A stretch of 5,487 nt of DNA from Thermoplasmatota archaeon. GTDB lineage: Archaea; Thermoplasmatota; E2; DHVEG-1. The notes under the pieces were generated by a model. That model was not told the DNA's origin and did no database searches. It saw only the letters and a program-made list of their open reading frames with translations. The position numbers and the translations under genes are program-made. Shown piece by piece: positions 1-5,215 of the stretch. The stretch is taken from contig JAFGFQ010000069.1 in the NCBI GenBank assembly GCA_016930995.1, positions 1-5,487 on the forward strand, read 5' to 3'. Each line of letters begins with the position of its first letter. Position 1 is the stretch's first letter.

Positions 1-82
1 AGACAGGATGTCTCATCACACGAACCTTTCTTGTGTTTTGATCTTAAGTCCTGCGCCGTTGGCCATGCTTGGCTACCCCTGC
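1..82 (-). tRNA. tRNA-Leu(UAA), 5' exon, intron and anticodon stem; 3' part outside the window
   Basis: On the minus strand the 7-nt acceptor strand GCAGGGG starts at 82. It is followed by TA, a D-arm (GCC...GGC), G26, and the anticodon stem CAGGA (53-49) with loop CTTAAG|A, giving anticodon TAA (46-44). The stem partner TCCTG is found only at 8-4, after a 33-nt insertion, so the gene contains an intron after position 37. The acceptor and D-arm match archaeal tRNA-Leu, a class II tRNA, whose long variable arm would lie beyond the left edge. The gene lies 20 nt downstream of tRNA-Gly on the same strand, so the two are probably cotranscribed. The variable arm, T-arm and 3' end cannot be checked here. 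The identity is well supported by anticodon and arms. Confidence 0.9.
10..42 (-). other. tRNA-Leu intron (33 nt) with bulge-helix-bulge
   Basis: The insertion lies exactly between tRNA positions 37 and 38. The predicted precursor forms a canonical bulge-helix-bulge. The outer helix is the anticodon stem CAGGA/TCCTG. The central 4-bp helix pairs exon CTTA (48-45) with intron TGAG (15-12), with one G-U pair. The 3-nt bulges are AGA (44-42) and ACA (11-9). Cutting after the second base of each bulge (43/42 and 10/9) gives the mature loop CTTAAGA. Inside the intron TCA and CAC can pair with TGA and GTG. This is the substrate shape of the archaeal tRNA splicing endonuclease. Confidence 0.88.
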
Positions 83-102
83 AGACACATCAAATAAAGA
101 AA

Positions 103-174
103 TGCGGACGCCGGGATTCGAACCCGGGCAAGAGGCTTGGAGGGCCTCAATCATAACCACTAGATCACATCCGC
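103..174 (-). tRNA. tRNA-Gly(UCC), complete, with C33 in place of U33
   Basis: The complete 72-nt cloverleaf reads on the minus strand. Acceptor GCGGATG (174-168) pairs with CGTCCGC (110-104) through one U-G pair, and the discriminator A is at 103. The D-arm is closed by ATC/GAT. The anticodon stem GAGGC/GCCTC (148-144 and 136-132) encloses loop CCTCCAA, giving anticodon TCC (141-139). The variable region has 4 nt, and the T-arm CCGGG-TTCGAAT-CCCGG spans 127-111. CCA is not encoded: the bases after the discriminator are TTT. The odd feature is C at position 33, where nearly all elongator tRNAs carry U. No intron is present. It decodes GGA/GGG codons. Confidence 0.95.
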
Positions 175-218
175 ATTCAACTCTTTTACAAACTCCACGT
201 CGTGTCTGGCGTGTGGTA

Positions 219-230
219 GACATAAATTCA
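219..230 (-). promoter_or_regulatory. Probable TATA box for the tRNA-Gly/tRNA-Leu transcript
   Basis: On the minus strand the segment reads GTGAATTTATGT, close to an archaeal TATA element. A start about 25 nt downstream (near 197) would leave a leader of roughly 20 nt before tRNA-Gly. The assignment rests on position and composition only; another AT-rich stretch near 184-194 is a weaker alternative. Confidence 0.4.
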
Positions 231-312
231 CTATTCATAATCTTTTTTATCAGCTATCCTCTGGAGAGATGTCTCGAAAAAAAACAAAATGATAAGAAGA
301 GATAAAGGAGAA

Positions 313-321
313 GGTTTAAAT
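313..321 (+). promoter_or_regulatory. Probable TATA box for the 61-residue small protein
   Basis: The segment GGTTTAAAT sits behind a purine-rich stretch (AAAGGAGAA) that could serve as a BRE. Archaeal spacing of about 25 nt puts the start of transcription near 343, just ahead of the Shine-Dalgarno sequence at 347. The mRNA leader would be short, about 15 nt. Confidence 0.5.
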
Positions 322-346
322 CACAGAGTTGTATATCAAATACCAT

Positions 347-354
347 AGGAGGTG
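347..354 (+). promoter_or_regulatory. Strong Shine-Dalgarno sequence fixing the start at 359
   Basis: AGGAGGTG is a near-perfect anti-16S complement and ends 4 nt before ATG 359. It decides against the upstream in-frame TTG at 329, which has no ribosome site and would lie near or before the predicted transcription start. Confidence 0.75.
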
Positions 355-358
355 TGGT

Positions 359-544
359 ATGGTATACAAATACGAAGGATGGACGTTATACACCCGTAAT
401 GTCAACCTCAAAGGTGGACGGAAACAAACGATCTATTACTTCAGCAAACGATCACCAAAAAGTGGCACTCCCTGCGATTTACCAACCGGGTATGCTGTTG
501 GTGTCAACAAAAGAACCAATCTACCGTACTTAAAGAAAAAATAA
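359..544 (+). CDS. Conserved-looking small basic protein of unknown function (61 aa)
   Basis: The ORF runs from ATG 359 to TAA and gives a 61-residue, Lys/Arg-rich protein without signal peptide or membrane segment. Visible features are an N-terminal aromatic stretch (YKYEGWTLY, residues 3-11), a central LKGGRKQTIYYFSKR block (about 17-31), a PKSGTPCDLPTGYAVGVN segment (33-50), and a C-terminal NLPYLKKK tail. The alternating hydrophobic pattern suggests a small beta-rich fold. From memory, short proteins with the same GG(R/K)xQxIYFF and DLPxGYxVxVNxRTxxPYL pattern occur in archaea and some bacteria, without an established role; I cannot verify this here. The strong ribosome site, own TATA box and following T-tract suggest an independently and well expressed gene. 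The basic character would fit nucleic-acid binding, but that is a guess. Confidence 0.85.
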   Translation: MVYKYEGWTLYTRNVNLKGGRKQTIYYFSKRSPKSGTPCDLPTGYAVGVNKRTNLPYLKKK

Positions 545-550
545 AACCTT

Positions 551-580
551 GGTTCTTCTTCTTTCTTTTTTTTTTTTTAT
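551..580 (+). terminator. Oligo-T terminator after the 61-residue gene
   Basis: A pyrimidine-rich stretch beginning 7 nt after the stop codon culminates in 13 consecutive T (566-578). Archaeal RNA polymerase terminates at such coding-strand T-tracts without a hairpin, and none is seen here. It separates the gene from the next TATA box at 596-604. Confidence 0.75.
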
Positions 581-595
581 TAAAATTGCAGAAAG

Positions 596-604
596 CTTTA
601 TAAG
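596..604 (+). promoter_or_regulatory. TATA box for the 63-residue small protein
   Basis: CTTTATAAG closely matches the archaeal TATA consensus, preceded by AAAG as a possible BRE. A start of transcription near 626-628 would leave a leader of only about 8-10 nt before ATG 636, which supports that start over the upstream in-frame codons at 549 and beyond. Confidence 0.65.
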
Positions 605-635
605 TGTATACAATCTTCAATACTCCGTGAAAACC

Positions 636-827
636 ATGGGTGACGAAAGCACCGACCCGGAGGAAGTCAGCTGTATGGCTCTTTCAAACAAAAAAGAGAT
701 CAGTTCTAGTGAAGAGCTCATGTTATTTATGCATCGTTTTAACCTTGATTGGGACACCGTCGAAACCATGCCTGCATTTGAAGAGCACTGTAAAGAACTA
801 TTCCGCAGAGAAAAACAAGAGAAATAA
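636..827 (+). CDS. Small acidic protein of unknown function (63 aa)
   Basis: I do not recognise this protein. Reading from ATG 636 to TAA gives 63 residues. The N-terminus is acidic and probably disordered (MGDESTDPEE), followed by a short polar linker. The C-terminal half looks helical (about residues 25-63, SSEELMLFMHRF...FEEHCKELFRREKQEK), with regularly spaced hydrophobics and a charged tail. There are two cysteines, at 13 and 53, and no signal peptide. The reading frame is open upstream to 549, but that part would encode a poly-Phe stretch from the terminator T-tract and precedes the TATA box, so it is excluded. GTGA at 627-630 is a weak ribosome site; translation may be nearly leaderless. 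A helical protein-protein adaptor is conceivable but unproven. It converges with the repeat-protein gene, 38 nt between the stops. Confidence 0.65.
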   Translation: MGDESTDPEEVSCMALSNKKEISSSEELMLFMHRFNLDWDTVETMPAFEEHCKELFRREKQEK

Positions 828-844
828 CGTATCGTCGGTTACTC

Positions 845-865
845 AGTATTTTTCTTCCAATCTTT
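845..865 (+). terminator. Possible T-rich terminator between the convergent genes
   Basis: Within the 38-nt gap after the 63-residue gene there are short T-tracts (TATTTTTCTTCC and CTTTT) on the plus strand, suited to archaeal T-tract termination. They are short and no hairpin is visible, so the call is weak. Confidence 0.3.
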
Positions 866-1921
866 TCACGAAATACTTACTTTAATCAGCAAGATACCTT
901 TTGTGCTATAATACGCTCCCTTGTGACCCGCGATGATGTATCCTCCATCGATGGTCTGTTGGACGCAACGGGCGGTCGCATCCCTATATGTCAACTTCCA
1001 AATAATCGTTCCTGCTGCATCTGTTTTGAACACCAAGAGTTGATTTTTTAGCGGCATACCATACCCTCTGAAAATAAAATTGAGAATCGCTCCGCGCCCA
1101 TATCGCTCTCCTGCAACAATATATCCTCCATCTGAGACTGGTTCGACCCATAACCCAAGATCAAAAAACCATGGTTTGCCTACACGCTGTTCCCATTCCA
1201 GAACTCCATTGGCATCTGTTTTAACTAACCAACATTCCCCCAGCTCGGTAAGAAAGTTCACTGCTGCCCATCCGGTGAGGATATATCCACCATCAGTGGC
1301 TTGTGTTCCATACAGGAACATGTCATAATTATCGAATCCCAGAATGCTTTCTCCGCTGTCAAAGCTATTCATCCATTCCAAAGTCCCCTGAACATCAGTC
1401 TTAACGACCCATCCGTCACACCCCGTGGTTCGGTTACTCCAGCCGGGCAGGAGAAACCCATTATCGTTGGTCTCATGGACGGAATGGAACCAGTCGCTGC
1501 TGGATTCGAATCCATAGGTTTTATTCCAAAGTTCATTGCCGTCTGCATCTGTTTTAAGCAGCCATCCATCTCCTCCGGACACATTTGAAAACCCGGAGGC
1601 GATGTATCCGCCATCCGCCGTCTGCTGGACCTGGATGAGATAACAGATGTCTGAGCCACCATAGGTCTTTTCCCAAAGAACAGTCCCCTGTCCATTGGTC
1701 TTTATAAGAACACCCTTAATGCAGAGTTCTTCGTTTTTCCATCCGCTTACAATATAACCATCATCAGTGGTCACGAATAACCCTTCAAATGCACAGTGAG
1801 AAAAGGTTCTGCTCCATAGCTCATTTCCTAGAGAATCGACTTTGAGAATCAAACCATCCCCGGTATCATCAACATCAGTTGCTCCTGCCAGAATATACCC
1901 ATCATCTGTCTGTCGAACCAC
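866..1921 (-). CDS. DGGYI-repeat, probably beta-propeller surface protein; body of a gene whose 5' end is interrupted
   Basis: The open frame from GTG 1921 to TGA encodes 351 residues built of seven repeats of about 45-60 residues. Each has the pattern (Q/T)-T-x-D-G-G-Y-I-x-x-G, then W-L-x-K-T-D-x-x-G, then a strand beginning (L/E/I)W. This repeat type is frequent in secreted archaeal and bacterial proteins and is expected to form a beta-propeller. The last repeat stops at LLIKVSIS without its W-strand. That strand appears to be supplied by the segment just upstream of 1921 (VEWV-stop-HFPGTSW), as in the closure of circular propellers. GTG 1921 has no ribosome site and starts inside the first repeat, after the signal peptide, so it is unlikely to be the true start. 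No catalytic residues are recognisable. A role outside the cell, in binding or adhesion, is inferred from the fold and the upstream signal-like sequence. The repeats themselves are intact, arguing for recent damage or for readthrough. Confidence 0.75.
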   Translation of the reverse strand: MVRQTDDGYILAGATDVDDTGDGLILKVDSLGNELWSRTFSHCAFEGLFVTTDDGYIVSGWKNEELCIKGVLIKTNGQGTVLWEKTYGGSDICYLIQVQQTADGGYIASGFSNVSGGDGWLLKTDADGNELWNKTYGFESSSDWFHSVHETNDNGFLLPGWSNRTTGCDGWVVKTDVQGTLEWMNSFDSGESILGFDNYDMFLYGTQATDGGYILTGWAAVNFLTELGECWLVKTDANGVLEWEQRVGKPWFFDLGLWVEPVSDGGYIVAGERYGRGAILNFIFRGYGMPLKNQLLVFKTDAAGTIIWKLTYRDATARCVQQTIDGGYIIAGHKGAYYSTKGILLIKVSIS

Positions 1922-2083
1922 ATGAGCCCAGCTTGTTCCCGGAAAATGCTATACCCATTCGACGCTGCAGCGACACGTAGAGACATTGATTTTTTTTATG
2001 CTGCTTGTCGTTACCACGGATGTCGATATAAGAAGGAAGATGAACAGGACGTATCCTGCTAGTTGTATGAGTCGTATTGTCGT
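1922..2083 (-). pseudogene. Severed 5' end of the DGGYI-repeat gene: signal peptide plus first strand, ACG at the start position, in-frame TAG
   Basis: The frame of the repeat protein continues upstream of 1921 through one amber codon (1951-1949). Beyond it lies a typical secretion signal: TIRLIQ, then a hydrophobic core about YVLFIFLLISTSVV (residues 11-24), then TTSSIKK. The codon where translation should begin (2083-2081) is ACG, 8 nt after a strong Shine-Dalgarno GAGGAGGA; one T-to-C change from ATG would explain it. The only standard start nearby, TTG 2090, overlaps the ribosome site and leads into a frame without repeats that ends at 1902. With ACG as codon 1 the TAG is codon 45 of about 405. 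The reading is either a pseudogene with two transitions (ATG to ACG, for example CAG to TAG) or a gene with a non-standard start and amber readthrough. Confidence 0.6.
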
Positions 2084-2090
2084 GTGTCAA

Positions 2091-2098
2091 TCCTCCTC
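2091..2098 (-). promoter_or_regulatory. Shine-Dalgarno sequence of the DGGYI-repeat gene
   Basis: GAGGAGGA on the minus strand lies 7-8 nt before the ACG at 2083, ideal spacing for a start there. It shows that translation was meant to begin at the signal peptide, not at GTG 1921. Confidence 0.6.
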
Positions 2099-2133
2099 AA
2101 AATAAAATCTATGAGTAATATAGTAGTAATTTT

Positions 2134-2143
2134 TATTTAAATA
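2134..2143 (-). promoter_or_regulatory. Probable TATA box of the DGGYI-repeat gene
   Basis: TATTTAAATA within an AT-rich stretch, preceded on the minus strand by GAAAAAT, is placed so that transcription would begin around 2110, shortly before the ribosome site at 2098. The element is palindromic, so its direction rests on the position of the gene. An alternative lies at ACTATATT near 2117-2124. Confidence 0.4.
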
Positions 2144-2298
2144 ATTTTTCTGTCAATAGTTCTTCAACATTTAACTCTATAATCAACAACACGCAAAGAC
2201 AAAGAAACCAACGACAATCACCATCAATACGTAACAGCAAAGGCGCTCCCTTTTATGTGATAAACCCTTGTTTTCATTTAGGTGTGCTGAATCGAAAT
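2144..2298. other. Divergent intergenic region, no gene seen
   Basis: This stretch is the core of the 240-nt gap between the repeat-protein ribosome site and the aminotransferase. It is AT-rich on the left and A/C-rich in the middle (about 2180-2245). I find no convincing ORF, hairpin RNA or extended repeat in it. Its likely content is promoter-proximal DNA for the two divergent genes. Confidence 0.4.
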
Positions 2299-2299
2299 A

Positions 2300-2309
2300 C
2301 ATATAAAAC
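2300..2309 (+). promoter_or_regulatory. TATA box of the aminotransferase-lipoprotein operon
   Basis: CATATAAAAC is a good archaeal TATA element. A start of transcription about 25 nt downstream falls near 2329-2331, so the mRNA would be leaderless at GTG 2331 or have a leader of under 12 nt for ATG 2340. Confidence 0.55.
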
Positions 2310-2339
2310 ATAGGTCTATTTTGCTGCTGCGTGAAATTC

Positions 2340-3563
2340 ATGGTGAACTTTGATCAATTATACTCAGATAGAGCAGGGAAAATGCGGAAATCTGAAATCC
2401 GTGAATTACTCAAAGTCACCCAAGATCCAGAGATCATCTCCTTTGCAGGCGGATTACCAAACCCGCAATCGTTCCCAATTCAGGATTTGAAAGTCATCGT
2501 TCAAAGTGTTCTGAATAATCATGGAAAAGTTGCTCTTCAATACAGTACAACTCAAGGGGTCACCGAGCTTCGGGAGGCAATCGCTGAACGATCCCATAAA
2601 GAAGGAATGACCCAAGGGGTATCAGCAGAAAACATCATGATTACCAGCGGGTCCCAACAAGCTTTAGATGCGGTCGGAAAGATCTTTCTTAACCCCGGAG
2701 ACATCGCAATCGTTGGCCTCCCCTCGTATCTGGGTGGCATTAACGCGTTTCGCAGTTACGAGGCAAACCTCATAGGTGTTCCCTTGGATAAGGAAGGGAT
2801 GCAGATGGATCTCCTTGAGGAGAAAATTAAAAAACTCCGTTCAGAAGACACGCCTGTAAAATTCATCTACACCGTCCCAACCTTTCAGAATCCTGCAGGT
2901 ACTGTAATGCCAGAGTCACGACGAAAGAAACTCATCGATATCGCCCATGAATTCGGTTTAATTATCATCGAGGACGACCCCTACGGCAAGCTTCGATACG
3001 ATACCCCGCCAGTAAAACCAATAAAAGCATTTGATGATGAAGGAATCGTCATTTACCTCTCCACGTTTTCAAAGGTCCTTGCACCGGGTTTCCGCATCGC
3101 CTGGATGATCGCCGCTGAGGAAGTCATGCGGAAACTTGCTTTATGCAAACAGGCACAAGACCTCTGCACCACACCATTCTCCCAGTATGTCGCCCACGAG
3201 TTCATCAAAAGCGGTTCGCTAGACCTGCACATCATGAAGATATGTGAGATGTACAAACCAAAACGGGACATCATGATTGATGCCATGCAAAAATATTTCC
3301 CTGAAGGATATCTCTGTAATAAACCCAAAGGGGGGATGTTTGCCTGGGTTACCCTTCCTGAACAAATCGACACGGAAGCTATGTTCCTTGACGCGTTTAA
3401 AGAGAAAGTCGCCTACGTCCATGGGAAAGCCTTCTGTGTGGACGGCGGTGGTGGCAGCTCCATGCGACTGAACTTTTCCTATTCTACAAACGAACAACTT
3501 GATATTGGTATGCAACGCCTTGGTGCGGTGATTGAACGAAAAATGAAGCTGTTATGCCGCTGA
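2340..3563 (+). CDS. PLP-dependent class I/II aminotransferase (aromatic / 2-aminoadipate type)
   Basis: This cytosolic fold-type I aminotransferase would move an amino group between an amino acid and a 2-oxoacid using pyridoxal phosphate. Numbered from ATG 2340 (407 aa, full length for the family), the visible landmarks are: substrate-site motif FAGGLPNPQSFP (about 35-46), cofactor-phosphate region SGSQQALD (103-110), FQNPAG with the ring-contacting Asn184, EDDPY with Asp212 and Tyr215, Schiff-base Lys245 in STFSKVLAPGFRIAW, and the carboxylate-binding Arg376 in SMRLNFSY. The SFAGGLPNP start and overall pattern resemble archaeal aromatic, kynurenine/2-aminoadipate (LysN-like) enzymes. Substrate cannot be told from sequence alone, so no symbol is given. 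ATG 2340 is preferred because GTGA lies 5 nt upstream; GTG 2331 (leaderless, three residues longer) is possible. Its stop overlaps the start of the next gene by 10 nt. Confidence 0.93.
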   Translation: MVNFDQLYSDRAGKMRKSEIRELLKVTQDPEIISFAGGLPNPQSFPIQDLKVIVQSVLNNHGKVALQYSTTQGVTELREAIAERSHKEGMTQGVSAENIMITSGSQQALDAVGKIFLNPGDIAIVGLPSYLGGINAFRSYEANLIGVPLDKEGMQMDLLEEKIKKLRSEDTPVKFIYTVPTFQNPAGTVMPESRRKKLIDIAHEFGLIIIEDDPYGKLRYDTPPVKPIKAFDDEGIVIYLSTFSKVLAPGFRIAWMIAAEEVMRKLALCKQAQDLCTTPFSQYVAHEFIKSGSLDLHIMKICEMYKPKRDIMIDAMQKYFPEGYLCNKPKGGMFAWVTLPEQIDTEAMFLDAFKEKVAYVHGKAFCVDGGGGSSMRLNFSYSTNEQLDIGMQRLGAVIERKMKLLCR

Positions 3564-5125
3564 TAAAAGTAATCTTTCTTTCTCTTCTGCTCGTGGTAAG
3601 CTCTTTATCTGGTTGTATGTTTTTTCGACAAACCCATTTTTCCCTTCTTTCGCTTATCGTTGACGATGATGCAGGGTTTCCTCGGATGTCTCTGCAGTTT
3701 AACACCTCTGATTTTTCTTATCTTACGGTTACTGATCCAAATCAAACGATTCTTTTCTCAAATACCTATTATAACGGGATTTACAATGAAAGCATTTCTC
3801 TTGCGGGTTATCGCATGACTGTTATGCCTGGGAAGTATCAGATAACCGCAGCAGACTCATCAAAGCACACGATTTTTGAAAACGAACTATCCTTCAACGG
3901 GGCGAACCTTACGCTTCTCTCACTTTCTGCAGACGAGTGGGACGATCAGAGCCGCTCCTCAATTGTTGCAGTACACCTTCTGGTTAAGAACGCTGGAGAT
4001 CTTCCCGCATACCCGGAGAGGTTGACGATTCAGCAAGGCGCATCAGTAGCAGACGCATCCTTACTTCCCACCGTTGTGCTCCCCTCATTCACCGTCCAAC
4101 TGACTTGTTTTCTCTCACTTGCAGATTTCCCCGCTGGAGATATGCCACTGACCATCTCTGTTTTTGACAACAAAGGAAGCATCCTCCTCCAAACTCAACA
4201 AGAAACACTACAATGCAATCAAGTAGGCTCATGGGAGTACAGCTGGTTCTACCTTGGTCAACACACCCTGAAAATCCCAAAGGTTGAGTGGCTCTTTGAC
4301 TATTATCACAGTCTGCCGCGTGTGAATACTGTGGATTATGCAGCCTATGTGTTTGACCCTTATGACGATCTGTTCATCCAGTTCCTCATCAATCAAATCC
4401 TTTCCCTTAAAACCCTTCGATCGGAAACCGAGAAAATCAATTTTGTCGCCTCATTTGTCCAAAGTATCGAATACAAAAATGATGACCCGGAGAACACCTC
4501 CTATGAATATCCCCGGTATCCCCTAGAAACACTCAAGGAAAAACGAGGGGACTGTGAGGATAAAGCGATTCTGACTGCTGCACTGCTTGGCATCCTTGAG
4601 TACAACGTTTCTCTCATTCGTCTTCCGCACCATATGGCGGTTGGCGTCCATCTCAATGAATCCCTACCGGGATATTCCTTCTATGTTGATCAGTATTATT
4701 ATTTAGAAACCACCACGCTGCATATGACCCTTGGGAGGGTTCCTCCTGAATATGAGGGGATTTCGAATGTGACGGTGTATCCGATTTCTCAACGACCTTT
4801 GCTTTTTCATCAATGGAAAAGTGCGACTCGATTTCAAATCTCCACCGGTGAGGATTACGTGCGCGTGGTAATGATCGTAGAAAATCTTGGTTCCTCTGAA
4901 GCATCTTCTCTGGAGGTTCATGGGGCGTTCTATGATAATGAAAGTTACTTGTACAATTTAAGAATCACATCAGTTCTATTCATTGCTGCTGGTGAGAAAC
5001 ACCTCGTGGAGCTCTCCGTTGATGTACCAACCTTCCTGCAAGAGCAGGCTACGACGTTAAAGACCCAGTTGTATCTTGATGGTATGATGGTGAACCAGCG
5101 GGAGTCTACCTCACGATTTCCTTAA
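3554..5125 (+). CDS. Secreted lipoprotein with transglutaminase-like domain
   Basis: The 523-residue protein begins with a signal peptide (IKVIFLSLLLVVSS) ending in a lipobox LSGC, so Cys21 would be the lipid anchor and the protein faces the outside of the cell membrane. Residues about 30-225 look like two beta-sandwich modules. About 255-415 is a transglutaminase-like (papain-fold) domain with the likely triad Cys334 in RGDCEDKA, His360 in PHHMAVGV and Glu385 in YYLETT. About 430-510 resembles a CARDB/adhesion-type beta-sandwich (VVMIVENLGSSEA). Several NxS/T sequons (for example at 78, 118, 314, 351, 405, 462) fit an exported glycoprotein. Family members are cysteine proteases, amidases or crosslinking enzymes; the exact activity is unknown. 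ATG 3554 lies inside the aminotransferase gene (10-nt overlap), with no strong ribosome site of its own, suggesting translational coupling. The metabolic link between the two is unclear. Confidence 0.88.
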   Translation: MPLIKVIFLSLLLVVSSLSGCMFFRQTHFSLLSLIVDDDAGFPRMSLQFNTSDFSYLTVTDPNQTILFSNTYYNGIYNESISLAGYRMTVMPGKYQITAADSSKHTIFENELSFNGANLTLLSLSADEWDDQSRSSIVAVHLLVKNAGDLPAYPERLTIQQGASVADASLLPTVVLPSFTVQLTCFLSLADFPAGDMPLTISVFDNKGSILLQTQQETLQCNQVGSWEYSWFYLGQHTLKIPKVEWLFDYYHSLPRVNTVDYAAYVFDPYDDLFIQFLINQILSLKTLRSETEKINFVASFVQSIEYKNDDPENTSYEYPRYPLETLKEKRGDCEDKAILTAALLGILEYNVSLIRLPHHMAVGVHLNESLPGYSFYVDQYYYLETTTLHMTLGRVPPEYEGISNVTVYPISQRPLLFHQWKSATRFQISTGEDYVRVVMIVENLGSSEASSLEVHGAFYDNESYLYNLRITSVLFIAAGEKHLVELSVDVPTFLQEQATTLKTQLYLDGMMVNQRESTSRFP

Positions 5126-5132
5126 GATATGG

Positions 5133-5163
5133 TGTTACAGAAATACATAACAAACATGTTACA
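5133..5163. repeat. Short TGTTACA direct repeat with internal inverted copy
   Basis: TGTTACA occurs at 5133-5139 and 5157-5163, 24 nt apart, and an inverted core TAACA lies at 5148-5152. TAACA-AACA-TGTTA (5148-5161) could form a 5-bp hairpin. It sits between the lipoprotein stop and the rnpB TATA box, so it could be an operator or 3' end signal, or chance in AT-rich DNA. Confidence 0.25.
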
Positions 5164-5182
5164 TACTCTGAAAGAGGATAAA

Positions 5183-5190
5183 GTTTATAA
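5183..5190 (+). promoter_or_regulatory. TATA box of the RNase P RNA gene
   Basis: GTTTATAA, preceded by a purine-rich GATAAA, is a near-consensus archaeal TATA element. Spacing of about 27 nt points to transcription starting near G5216, right after a T-tract and at the first base expected for P1 of the RNA. Confidence 0.65.
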
Positions 5191-5215
5191 CCATGGGTCA
5201 ATACTTGCTTTTTTT

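Noticed and set aside
69..305. Plus-strand ORF (78 aa) across the tRNA genes
   Set aside because: It lies antisense to two well-formed tRNA genes and runs into the promoter region, so it is a chance frame.
329..358. Upstream TTG start for the 61-residue protein
   Set aside because: There is no ribosome site before it, it lies ahead of the predicted transcription start, and ATG 359 has a near-perfect Shine-Dalgarno.
549..635. N-terminal extension of the 63-residue protein with a Phe/Leu-rich stretch resembling a membrane segment
   Set aside because: The hydrophobic residues are encoded by the terminator T-tract and the region contains the TATA box, so it is not translated as part of this gene.
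1080..1695. Several ORFs of 82-108 aa on both strands within the repeat gene
   Set aside because: They are shadow frames of the repeat-rich coding sequence, without ribosome sites or recognisable domains.
1902..2090. Minus-strand ORF from TTG 2090 (62 aa) as a separate gene
   Set aside because: The TTG lies directly against the ribosome site, the protein has no recognisable features, and a parallel frame over the same DNA encodes a clear signal peptide joined to the repeat protein.
2552..3515. Antisense ORFs across the aminotransferase
   Set aside because: The sense frame has all family motifs, and the antisense frames show no signals of their own.
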